A stretch of 64,000 nucleotides of DNA. It comes from Verrucomicrobiales bacterium (GTDB taxonomy: Bacteria; Verrucomicrobiota; Verrucomicrobiia; Limisphaerales; CAIMTB01). The stretch covers positions 19,898 through 83,897 of the forward strand of contig JAEUHG010000120.1 of the NCBI GenBank assembly GCA_016795425.1, written 5' to 3'. The notes beneath the pieces were generated by a model. That model had not been told where the DNA came from. It was given only the letters and a program-made list of their open reading frames with translations, and made no database searches. Position numbers and translations under genes: made by a program. This document shows positions 56,471 to 64,000 of the stretch, piece after piece; positions within the stretch are counted from its first letter, which is position 1; each line of letters starts with the position of its first letter.

Positions 56471-57010
56471 ATGGCTGTGGGCATGACAACGACCTGGCTG
56501 GACTCCCTTAGGACGTTTGCATTCGGCAAACGGCCCGTGGTCACACTGGTGCGCATCGCCGTGCTCGTCATCGCCACGGGCCTCACTTTCAAGTACGTCA
56601 TCCTTCTGCGGAAAATCGAAAGCACCAGCATGCTCCCCACCCTGCGGGAGGGCTCCATCCACGTCATTAACCGCCTGGCTTATCTCCAAGGACGCGAACC
56701 CGCCCGCGGTGATATCGTGGCGGTTCGTACCAGCGGTGAAACCTTGATGTATATCAAACGGGTCGTCGGCCTCCCCGGCGACCAGGTCGAAATCCGCGAC
56801 GGACAGGTCTTCATCAATGGCGATCCCTTCGATGAACCCTACGTCAAGAACCGACGCCGCGCCTGGTCCTGGCCCACACGCGGACCCCGCCCACGGACCT
56901 TGCAGAAGGACGAATTCTTCATCGTCGGCGACAATCGGTCGATGTCTCAGGAACAACACGAATTCGGCGTCATCGATCGCCGACGCATCGCCGGTAAAGT
57001 CCAATGGTAA
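56471..57010 (+). CDS. lepB: Signal peptidase I
   Basis: 179 residues. One N-terminal membrane helix (LVRIAVLVIATGLTFKYVIL), then the catalytic Ser53 in ESTSMLPTL and Lys96 in YIKRVVGLPGD; the box GDNRSMSQEQHEFG closes the site. It removes signal peptides on the outer face of the inner membrane. The short length is like Gram-positive type enzymes. It lies 72 bp after gspE and overlaps the next gene by 7 bp. Confidence 0.93.
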   Translation: MAVGMTTTWLDSLRTFAFGKRPVVTLVRIAVLVIATGLTFKYVILLRKIESTSMLPTLREGSIHVINRLAYLQGREPARGDIVAVRTSGETLMYIKRVVGLPGDQVEIRDGQVFINGDPFDEPYVKNRRRAWSWPTRGPRPRTLQKDEFFIVGDNRSMSQEQHEFGVIDRRRIAGKVQW

Positions 57011-57531
57011 CGCTGAACCGCAGACGCACGATCGTTGGCGGCCTGGTCGCAGCAGCCGGACTCGTCGGCGCGGTCGCGTGGACATGGGCCTCCCCTGAAG
57101 AACGGGAGATCCGTGCCATCCAGAAGCGCCTCAAATCTTTCGCCAGGGACGTGTCCTTCGCGGGGGGCGGTTCACCCATTCAACGACTGTCCTACCCCTC
57201 CCAGGTGGTGGACTACTTCGCCGATCCCGTCCAATTCCAACTCGCCATCGGCCCTTGGAATTCGCGTGGCACCGTCATCCAGACCCGCGCTGAACTCCAG
57301 GAGGGCACCACCGCCTACCGGGCGTCATCCAAGGGGCTCAAAGTGGAGTTCCTCGACATCGCCGTGACTTTGGAGCCCTCGCTGACCCGTGCCACCGCTC
57401 ATCTCACGTCCACGGTCCATTTCGTCGGCGACGCCGATTATTGGGTTCAGGAATTCCGACTCACTTTGATTAAGGAATCAGCGGTTTGGCGGATTCAGGC
57501 GCTGGCTACGGTGCGTACCATGGAGCAATAG
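57004..57531 (+). CDS. Exported NTF2-like protein of unknown function
   Basis: 175 residues with an N-terminal membrane or signal segment (IVGGLVAAAGLVGAVAWTW). The rest has the mixed alpha/beta pattern of NTF2-like/SnoaL folds (AIQKRLKSFARDV, then strands ending VWRIQALATVRTM). No catalytic motif. Overlaps lepB by 7 bases, so probably co-translated. Confidence 0.65.
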   Translation: MVTLNRRRTIVGGLVAAAGLVGAVAWTWASPEEREIRAIQKRLKSFARDVSFAGGGSPIQRLSYPSQVVDYFADPVQFQLAIGPWNSRGTVIQTRAELQEGTTAYRASSKGLKVEFLDIAVTLEPSLTRATAHLTSTVHFVGDADYWVQEFRLTLIKESAVWRIQALATVRTMEQ

Positions 57532-57960
57532 ACCGACAGCCCCTGCCAGATGACCAAACGCCACCCACCTCATTTTTCGCATAGCGAATTCACTTAGCAC
57601 AAATAATCATGTTGCTTACACTTGAAATATAAGTCCTAACACGTTGTATTCTAGATACTTAATACTATCGTTGACATTCATGTGAAGAGGCGTACAAGCA
57701 GACTGTCCGGGCGACGGAACGTTCTTCAGCGGGGTTCCCCACCCCCACCTCCTTGGCGTCTGTCGCTCGGACAACCTCTCAAGGACTTCGTAACAAGCGG
57801 GTTCCGTAAGCCCCATCAACGCGACTTCAACAATTCCCAAACAAGTCACGGGCCGCGACTCGTATTTCAATCGCTAATCAAGACCTATCCGTACCATCAG
57901 TCGCCATTGACCAACGGCCGCACCCGGGCCACCCCCCGGAACCGAGTCGAATTGACCAGC
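57532..57960 (+). promoter_or_regulatory. AT-rich promoter region and long leader of the M3 peptidase gene
   Basis: The stretch 57560-57700 is much more AT-rich than its surroundings. TTGACA (57671-57676) with 16-nt spacing to TACAAG (57693-57698) is the best promoter. A second candidate upstream is TTGAAA then 17 nt then TGTATT. From there to the ATG at 57961 about 250 nt remain untranslated if that start is right; the frame is open back to 57682 but has no protein-like composition. I see no riboswitch or terminator. Confidence 0.5.
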
Positions 57961-60123
57961 ATGCCTCCTCTCAATCTGCCGATTCTCATCGGACTGTGGT
58001 TGCTCGCCACCGCCTTCATTCCCATCCCCTCCGCTGCCGACCCCTTACCGACACCGCCCGTGAACGCCCCGGACAATCCCCTGCTTGTCGCCAGTGATTT
58101 GCCTCTCGGCTATCCCCGCTTCGATCGGATTCGCGAGGAGCATTTCCTTCCCGCCTACCAACAGGCGATGGCGGAGGAACGCCAGGAAATCGAATCGCTC
58201 GCCACACAAACGGAAGCTCCCAATTTCACCAATACCTTGGTCGCCCTCCAACGCACGGGCCTTCGTCTCGACCACGTCGAACGCATGTTTGCGAATCTCA
58301 ACGGGACGCTCACGAGCCCAACGATGCAGGCCATCGAAAAGGAGATGGCGCCCAAACTGGCGGCACATCGTGATGCCATCCTTCTCGACCCTCGGCTGTT
58401 CTCACGGATTGATGCTGTCTATCGCGATCGCCATGAGACGAGCCTTGACGCTGAATCCCTGCGTTTGGTTGAGAAGATCCACGAGGACTTCGTGCGAGCC
58501 GGCGCGCGTCTGGATGCCACCGGAAAGTCCAGGCTGTCTGCCATCAATAGCGAACTGGCCACGCTTCACGCCACGTTCACGCAGAACGTACTGAAAGAGC
58601 GCAATGCCCGCGCGGTCCTCGTCGACAGTCCAGGCTCTCTCGACGGGCTGGATGACGCCGCAAAGGCGACTGCATCCCAGGCGGCCAAGGCCGCCGGCCA
58701 CACCAACCAGTTCCTTCTCTCCTTGCTCAATACCACTGGCCAACCACCCCTCTCCTCGCTGCGTGACCGTACGCTTCGGCAACGCATTCTCGAAGCTTCG
58801 ATGGCCCGAGGAAGCGGCGGCGGCGAATTTGACAATCGCCAGTTGGTCTCCCGTCTCGCCCGGTTGCGTGCCGAGCGGGCTCGGTTGCTTGGCTATCCAC
58901 ATCATGCCGCCTACCAATTGGCGGTGCAGACCGCGCGCGAGGTGGCCAAAGCGGACGCCCTTCTCGCCCAGTTGGCAAAGCCCGCCGTCGCCAACGCCCG
59001 TCGCGAGGCCGCCGCGATGCAGGCCCTCATCGATGATGACCAAGCCGGATTTCCCCTGGCGGCGCATGACTGGGATTTCTACGCCGAGAAGGTCCGTCAA
59101 CAACGGTACGCTTTCGACGAATCACAGCTAAGGCCGTACTTCGAAATGAGTCGCGTTCTGGTGGACGGTATCTTCTATGCCGCCACCCAACTCTACGGCA
59201 TCACCTTTCACGAGCGCACCGACCTGCCCCGCTACCATCCCGACACCCGCGTTTTCGAAATCCGCGACACCGATGGTTCCACTCTGGCCTTCTTCATTGT
59301 CGATTGGTACGCCCGCCCAACCAAGCGTGGCGGGGCCTGGATGAATTCCTACGTATCCCAATCGGCCTTGCTGAATCGCAAGTCCATCATCGCCAACCAT
59401 CTCAACGTTCCCAAACCGCCCGACGGCGAGCCCACTCTGCTCACCTACGATGAAGTGAATACCGCCTTCCACGAATTCGGCCACGCCTTGCACGGGCTTT
59501 TCTCCAATGTCCGGTACCCACGCTTTTCCGGCACAAGCGTCCCCCGCGACTTCGTGGAGTTCCCTTCCCAGGTGAACGAGATGTGGATGACGTGGCCCAC
59601 CATCCTGGCGAACTACGCCCGCCACTACCGCACCGGCGACCCCATCCCCAACGATCTGGTCCAAAAGGTTCAGGCGGCCCAACGGTTCAATCAGGGGTTC
59701 AAAACTACCGAATATCTGGCGGCTGCACTTCTCGACATGGCCTGGCATCAGCTCGGACCGGACGATGTGCCTTCGGTCGACGGGGTCCTCGCCTTCGAGG
59801 CTGCCGCCCTCGCTCGCGCGGGTGTCGACCAGGTCCCGGTTCCACCACGTTACCGCAGCACCTACTTCTCCCACATTTTTGGCAGCAGTGCCTACTCGGC
59901 TGGCTATTATTCCTACATCTGGAGCGAAGTCATCGATGCCGATAGCGTCGACTGGTTCAAAGCGAATGGCGGATTGACCAGGGAGAATGGTGATCGCTTT
60001 CGTAAAACCGTCCTCTCCCGCGGCGGCAGCGCCGATGCCATGGACCTCGTCCGTTCCTTCCTCGGTCGCGAACCGCGCATCGAACCGCTCCTACGCCGAC
60101 GCGGCCTCGAAGCCGCTCCATGA
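57961..60123 (+). CDS. M3 family oligopeptidase (peptidyl-dipeptidase Dcp / oligopeptidase A like), exported
   Basis: 720 residues. A signal peptide (ILIGLWLLATAFIPIPSAA) sets the start at 57961 and points to the periplasm. The zinc site is HEFGH (504-508) in AFHEFGHALHGLFSN, with the third ligand Glu in DFVEFPSQVNEMW. The C-terminal YRSTYFSHIFGSSAYSAGYY block is typical and helps bind peptide. It degrades short peptides, possibly those released from secreted proteins. No Shine-Dalgarno is evident. Confidence 0.93.
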   Translation: MPPLNLPILIGLWLLATAFIPIPSAADPLPTPPVNAPDNPLLVASDLPLGYPRFDRIREEHFLPAYQQAMAEERQEIESLATQTEAPNFTNTLVALQRTGLRLDHVERMFANLNGTLTSPTMQAIEKEMAPKLAAHRDAILLDPRLFSRIDAVYRDRHETSLDAESLRLVEKIHEDFVRAGARLDATGKSRLSAINSELATLHATFTQNVLKERNARAVLVDSPGSLDGLDDAAKATASQAAKAAGHTNQFLLSLLNTTGQPPLSSLRDRTLRQRILEASMARGSGGGEFDNRQLVSRLARLRAERARLLGYPHHAAYQLAVQTAREVAKADALLAQLAKPAVANARREAAAMQALIDDDQAGFPLAAHDWDFYAEKVRQQRYAFDESQLRPYFEMSRVLVDGIFYAATQLYGITFHERTDLPRYHPDTRVFEIRDTDGSTLAFFIVDWYARPTKRGGAWMNSYVSQSALLNRKSIIANHLNVPKPPDGEPTLLTYDEVNTAFHEFGHALHGLFSNVRYPRFSGTSVPRDFVEFPSQVNEMWMTWPTILANYARHYRTGDPIPNDLVQKVQAAQRFNQGFKTTEYLAAALLDMAWHQLGPDDVPSVDGVLAFEAAALARAGVDQVPVPPRYRSTYFSHIFGSSAYSAGYYSYIWSEVIDADSVDWFKANGGLTRENGDRFRKTVLSRGGSADAMDLVRSFLGREPRIEPLLRRRGLEAAP

Positions 60124-60196
60124 TGCTGTCGCCCCGCTCCGACCGCACCAACCCCAGGCCGTCGGCACAGCCCGCCGCCCGACCTGCGACCCGATC

Positions 60197-61354
60197 ATGA
60201 TTCCATTGCCGCCAACCCATCGGTGTTCTCCCTGGTCGACGCATGCCTTCTTGGTCCGTTGCGTTGGTTGTCGCCTTTTCGCGCTCCTGGCTCTGACGGT
60301 TGGGTTCCTGGACGAGGCACAAGCCGAACCCTTGGAGGCGTCCATCCCACGGGAGACGCTCGACCGATGGTCGGCTCCTTACCGAAATTGGCATTATTGG
60401 CCGGATCACGTCATCGCCGCGGATCCTAAAATACCCGGCCACGAAGGCTTCCAAAATACCGATTGTCCGACGGTCTACCAACTCCCCGGCCGACCGGACA
60501 CCTGGTTCCTGAGTTTCATCGGGTTCAACGGTCAAGGTTACAACTCCTTCGTCTCCGAGAGCACCAATCTCATCCACTGGACCCATCCACGACTTGCCAT
60601 GGGATTCGGTCCGCCCAGCGAATTCGACCATGGCGGATGTGTCGTTGGCGCCTACCTCTACGCGTCCTATGACCTTAAGGCGCCTCGCCTGCTGAAACGC
60701 CACGACGGCCGGTTTTGGACCCTTTACGGCTGCTACCCGCGTCAGGGGGGCTACGAACTTCGCCCGGGATACGAGGGCGTTGCCGTCAGCGACGATGGAC
60801 TCGCCTGGCGCCGTGCCAAGAACAGCCCGATTCTTGCCGTCCAGGATCCCGACTGCGGCGCCTGGGAAAAGGACTGCACTTACCAACCCTGGCTCCTCGA
60901 ACATCAGGGACGTTTCTTCAATTTCTACAATGCCGCCCAAGGCGGCGTCGAACAGACCGGCCTCGCCTTCTCCACCGACCTGCTTGCCTGGATGCGTTAT
61001 CCCGCCAACCCGGTGATCCGTATCCGACCGGGCGGGTACGATGAACAGTTTGCTTCCGATCCCAAAGTCTTCCGCGCCGCCGACCACTGGGTCATGTTCT
61101 ATTTCGGCGTCGGCAAGGGAGGTGCCCATATCATGGCGGCATTCTCCCTCGATCTCGTCCACTGGACCTCGCATCCCGAACCGCTCTACCTCGCCGGCGG
61201 ACACCCGACTGGCCTCGACCGCCAATACGCCCACAAAATCTCGCTCGTCTACCAACCGAAGAACGACACCTTTTACCTCTACTACTGCGCGGTCGGCGTG
61301 AGGGGCCGCGGCATTGGCTTGTTGACCAGCCGCCCAATATCCACCAAATCGTGA
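60197..61354 (+). CDS. Exported five-bladed beta-propeller protein, glycoside hydrolase family 43/32/130-like
   Basis: 385 residues with a signal peptide (CRLFALLALTVGFLDEAQA). Repeats of the propeller type: NTDCPTVYQLPGRPDTWFLSF, SESTNLIHWTHP, VSDDGLAWRRAKNSP, FSTDLLAWMRYP and FSLDLVHWTSHP. Acidic residues at blade starts fit a glycoside hydrolase, but the exact family and substrate are unclear. Begins 73 bp after the peptidase gene. Confidence 0.65.
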   Translation: MIPLPPTHRCSPWSTHAFLVRCVGCRLFALLALTVGFLDEAQAEPLEASIPRETLDRWSAPYRNWHYWPDHVIAADPKIPGHEGFQNTDCPTVYQLPGRPDTWFLSFIGFNGQGYNSFVSESTNLIHWTHPRLAMGFGPPSEFDHGGCVVGAYLYASYDLKAPRLLKRHDGRFWTLYGCYPRQGGYELRPGYEGVAVSDDGLAWRRAKNSPILAVQDPDCGAWEKDCTYQPWLLEHQGRFFNFYNAAQGGVEQTGLAFSTDLLAWMRYPANPVIRIRPGGYDEQFASDPKVFRAADHWVMFYFGVGKGGAHIMAAFSLDLVHWTSHPEPLYLAGGHPTGLDRQYAHKISLVYQPKNDTFYLYYCAVGVRGRGIGLLTSRPISTKS

Positions 61355-61397
61355 GACACGGTCGGTGCCGCCCGCGAAAATCCCGTGCCCAACTCTG

Positions 61398-61724
61398 TCA
61401 CTTCGAGGCGCGCGCGCTTTCGAAGCCGTGCCGAAAGCCGTCAATAAAGGGTAGTCGCGTGTCTTGATACCGCCCCGCGGTCAGTGTCACCCGCAGATCG
61501 TCGATGGCGGAATCATCGAAGGTGACCAACTCCAATCCCTTGGACCGTGCCAGGTCGGCGGCACGTTTTCCGTAGACGACTCCGGCCTTGAACGCCTCCC
61601 GTTCATGAATGGGGCAATCACTATTTCGGGAGAGTTCGATGCCTTTGAACGCGGCCTCGACCAACAGCACGCCTCCAAGCGCCACCATGGCGACGACCTT
61701 GAGCGTCTTGAGGGTCGACTTCAT
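61398..61724 (-). CDS. Small hypothetical protein with one membrane segment
   Basis: 108 residues from the ATG at 61724. A membrane helix (TLKVVAMVALGGVLLVEAAF) is followed by a polar domain with GVVYGKRAADLARSKGLEL and IDGFRHGFESARA. No family recognised. An upstream in-frame start at 61784 would add 20 residues but no sensible signal. Converges on the propeller gene with a 43-bp gap. Confidence 0.6.
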   Translation of the reverse strand: MKSTLKTLKVVAMVALGGVLLVEAAFKGIELSRNSDCPIHEREAFKAGVVYGKRAADLARSKGLELVTFDDSAIDDLRVTLTAGRYQDTRLPFIDGFRHGFESARASK

Positions 61725-62060
61725 GGCTTCGCACTCATTTTCAGAAACGGTTCGCGATGAACCGTGGTCCGGATGGTCGATCAAGATCGGTCACCGGATC
61801 CAGGAGTCGTTCTCCTGGCGGATTTCTCGGCCAGGAACCGGTCTGTACTGCTCAGACTCCCCGCACAACGTCACTATCGGCCGATCAGCCCTGAACTTAA
61901 GCATCGATCCCCAGTTCTCAGAAGCCCTCCACGTTTGCAGTTCCCCTATTGGCGTTTACCAAATGTGCCTCCTGGAGCCGCTGCAGACCCCGGCGCGAGC
62001 TTCCTCGTACTCCATCCCTCAGTTGCTTCGAGGACCACTTCCGCAAGAGAATGGGGCAGG
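61725..62060. other. 336-base intergenic region with two pentaloop hairpins
   Basis: ACGGTTC-GCGAT-GAACCGT (61747-61765) and CCAGGAG-TCGTT-CTCCTGG (61800-61818) are perfect 7-bp stems with 5-nt loops, both near the divergent start of the small membrane protein. No T-tracts follow. A TTGCAG...TACCAA pair near 61934 is a poor promoter candidate for the next gene. Nothing else is seen. Confidence 0.4.
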
Positions 62061-63668
62061 ATGAATCCTGCCAAGCCCATGTGCACCGCGCCGAGGACGA
62101 TCGCGCGCGTACTCGGACGTACCTGCCCGGCGTGGTTGGCGTCGCTGGTCCTTGGTGCCGCGTGGTTGTCGGTGCCGCTTTCCAGCTCGGCCCAAGACAG
62201 CGTACGACCGACGCTCGCGGGATCCTCCCCGCCGAACGGCGCGTCCGGGGTCGATCCCATGACTCCCGTGCGATTCACGTTCAGCGAACCGATGAAGCCG
62301 CAGCAGCAAATCCTATGGATTTCGGCGCCGGCGCCCATCGCGTCGAACGCGGTCACCTACGCATGGAGTACCGACGGTCGGGAGCTTGCGGCCAGCCTGG
62401 CGAACGGGTGGCCCCCAAACCAACGGATCAATTGGCTTTTCCAACCGGGCTTTCCCGCCCTTCCCGGAATATCTCCCGGCGTGCCGAGCTTCGAGGACCT
62501 CGCGGGCAACCGACTCGCCGGCGGCGCAGGCTCGTTCACCACCTCCGCCGGTGGTCCCCCGCCGATCGTGCTGTCAACCAATTCGTGCGGCCTGGTCTCG
62601 ACGAACCTCACTGGAACGAGATTCGCGATGGGCCTCTGGGCCCACTATACCCAAACGAATGATTTGGAAGCGCCCCGGCCCACTGTGTCCACGGGCGGTT
62701 GGCCCTTTACCGCCTTTGCCAGAGCCACTCCCGGGGTCGGGTCCGCCAGCGCAGTCACCCTGCAAACACCAACCGGAGTGACGCTGCCCCTGACCCATCG
62801 CGCCGGTGTTTTCGCGAGGACCAACGGCTTTGATTCCCTGGAGGCCATGAAGACGGACTTTCCGGTCGGCACCTACCGATTCGTCGCTACCGGCGCGGCC
62901 GGAGACGTGCCCGGGCAAGTCGACCTGCGCCTGCCGAACACGGACCTGCCGATGATTCGGGTGGCCAACCTCGACTTCCTCCAGGGTGTCCTCGGGACCA
63001 ATGACATCCCCATCCTTTGGGATCCGCTGGAAGGGACGACCACGAACGACACCATGCGAATCGTCGTGAGTCCCCTCGCCACTCCGGCTTCGACCTTGTG
63101 GAGTTCTCCCGATCCCGGGTGCCCGGGCGCAATCGCTCCGTCCGCGACGTCGGCGGAGATCCCGTTCAGCGCACTTTCGAGATCCGGCGGAACCGATTTC
63201 CAAGTGGAGATCCGGTTCGAGCGGAGTCTGGATTCCGATTTCCCGGGCGGATCAGCTCGAGGAAGGGTCACGCTGGGTTCGACCACCCGGATCCGATTGG
63301 TTCGATGCGGGGCGAGTGGTCCGTCACGGGATCGTGATCCACGAGATCTTCCCGATCGTTGCGACGAAGCGACGAGCGGGGCGTCAACGAATGCGCTTCG
63401 TTTTGTGTCGGCACAGGTCCTTGACGAACGCCGGCTCCGTATCGTTGCAGGGAATACCGAGACCGGGGCGACCTACCAGCTTTTCGAGTTGTTCCTGGAG
63501 CAGGCCCTCACCCGTCCCGGAGGCGGTGGGCGCCGCGGGGATCCGGTCACGACGCCGGTGGGTGGACCGAAGATCGCCGCTGGGACCAACGTGGAGTTCG
63601 AGGTGATCGTCGAACCGGCGCCGGGTTCGCGCTTCTTCGGGGTCGGCCGCACAGGCGGGCGCCGGTGA
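62061..63668 (+). CDS. Exported protein with an N-terminal Ig-like (Big_5) domain
   Basis: 535 residues, start ATG at 62061 just before a signal peptide (WLASLVLGAAWLSVPLSSSAQ). Residues about 48-160 match an SbsA-type Ig-like domain (LAGSSPPNGASGVDPMTPVRF, FSEPMKP), the same type as in the giant protein. The rest is beta-rich with two repeated LWAHYTQTND/FVATGAAGDVPG-style segments; no enzyme motif. The C-terminus is Gly/Arg-rich. Its role is unknown, perhaps a surface or matrix protein. Confidence 0.7.
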   Translation: MNPAKPMCTAPRTIARVLGRTCPAWLASLVLGAAWLSVPLSSSAQDSVRPTLAGSSPPNGASGVDPMTPVRFTFSEPMKPQQQILWISAPAPIASNAVTYAWSTDGRELAASLANGWPPNQRINWLFQPGFPALPGISPGVPSFEDLAGNRLAGGAGSFTTSAGGPPPIVLSTNSCGLVSTNLTGTRFAMGLWAHYTQTNDLEAPRPTVSTGGWPFTAFARATPGVGSASAVTLQTPTGVTLPLTHRAGVFARTNGFDSLEAMKTDFPVGTYRFVATGAAGDVPGQVDLRLPNTDLPMIRVANLDFLQGVLGTNDIPILWDPLEGTTTNDTMRIVVSPLATPASTLWSSPDPGCPGAIAPSATSAEIPFSALSRSGGTDFQVEIRFERSLDSDFPGGSARGRVTLGSTTRIRLVRCGASGPSRDRDPRDLPDRCDEATSGASTNALRFVSAQVLDERRLRIVAGNTETGATYQLFELFLEQALTRPGGGGRRGDPVTTPVGGPKIAAGTNVEFEVIVEPAPGSRFFGVGRTGGRR

Positions 63669-64000
63669 TGGTTCATTCCAGATTTCGACGACCGGGGAGC
63701 CTGCCGTTCCTTCCAGAACTGCACGCGGACGATCAACCAGGGACGCGACCGGGCCTACCTCGATTGGAATTGGATCCAGTCCAGTGGCCCTCCTCGCGCT
63801 CCGACGAAGTGTTCAGGGTCGAACGGTCCTTGGAGAGGGAGGCGAGACTCAGCGAAGTAACAAAAGCGCTGAGAGCTATCGGCCAAATACGGGAGACAGT
63901 CGCGAATGCGATTCACGCCCACGTGGGTCGCGAACACCGGTTGAGCTTCTCGGGCGAACATCTGGATCGACGGCGCCCGTCCGGCATAACGGCACCAAGG
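63668..64000 (+). CDS. Open frame running off the window end, doubtful gene
   Basis: An ATG at 63668 overlaps the previous TGA (TGATG) and the frame stays open to base 64000 (111 codons). The middle is helical and charged (VERSLEREARLSEVTKALRAI), but the first 40 residues look non-native. A minus-strand frame ending at 63755 is equally open. I cannot tell which, if either, is real. Confidence 0.25.
   Translation, partial: MVHSRFRRPGSLPFLPELHADDQPGTRPGLPRLELDPVQWPSSRSDEVFRVERSLEREARLSEVTKALRAIGQIRETVANAIHAHVGREHRLSFSGEHLDRRRPSGITAPR

Noticed and set aside
59957..61444. 495-codon minus-strand frame
   Set aside because: Shadow of the propeller gene; no signal peptide or domain of its own.
63755..63961. 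68-codon minus-strand frame at the right edge
   Set aside because: No recognisable domain and no ribosome site; it overlaps an equally open plus-strand frame, so it is not reported as a gene.

Overview
The window looks like a chromosomal piece of a high-GC, Gram-negative heterotroph. My best guess is a member of the Verrucomicrobiota (Pedosphaera/Limisphaerales-like) or the wider PVC group. The grounds are a prepilin-like secreted protein with an H-x9-DG ending, a DUF1080 protein, a PEP-CTERM protein, a giant LEPR-XLL exoprotein, several sugar-hydrolase-like secreted proteins and hopanoid genes. Many starts lack a strong Shine-Dalgarno. This is inferred from protein families; no rRNA, tRNA or CRISPR array was seen.

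Layout. (1) 1-16.3 kb, minus strand: a small PEP-CTERM surface protein overlaps by ATGA the start of an enormous exoprotein gene (at least 5,201 codons, its 3' end beyond base 1). The giant has a LEPR-XLL-type N-terminus, seven beta-helix repeats of about 600 bp, Ig-like and PA14-like domains, then 14 CARDB repeats. (2) 16.6-20.4 kb: the S-adenosylmethionine cycle. metK and ahcY face away from an ArsR-methyltransferase fusion regulator of SahR type. (3) 20.5-30.9 kb: a DUF1080 hydrolase and a signalling block with two hybrid histidine kinases and a CheB-CheR-PAS fusion, followed by a large secreted sugar-hydrolase-like protein. (4) 31.1-37.3 kb: an AlkA-like glycosylase overlapping a TPR/VCBS lipoprotein, facing away from yicC-gmk-coaC. 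(5) 37.6-43.1 kb: a membrane histidine kinase and a sigma-54 activator overlap by one base and run into a small membrane protein gene and the hopanoid genes hpnD and hpnK plus an EamA-like gene. (6) 43.1-49 kb, minus strand: an AddA helicase-nuclease without AddB, a prepilin-like protein with a clear terminator, and a GlpG rhomboid protease. (7) 49.3-57.5 kb, plus strand: a compact type II secretion/type IV pilus operon (secretin, GspL-like PilM-PilN fusion, GspM/PilO, GspC/PilP, GspE/PilB) followed by signal peptidase I and an NTF2-like protein. (8) 57.5-64 kb: an AT-rich promoter patch, an M3 oligopeptidase, a beta-propeller sugar-hydrolase-like protein, a small membrane protein and an Ig-like exported protein.

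How it fits together. Much of the window concerns building and exporting envelope and surface proteins: a giant adhesin-like protein, a PEP-CTERM partner, a secretin-based export machine, prepilin-like cargo, signal peptidase and rhomboid. The rest is sensing (three histidine kinases, one sigma-54 activator, CheB/CheR) and core housekeeping (SAM cycle, GMP kinase, CoA synthesis, DNA repair).
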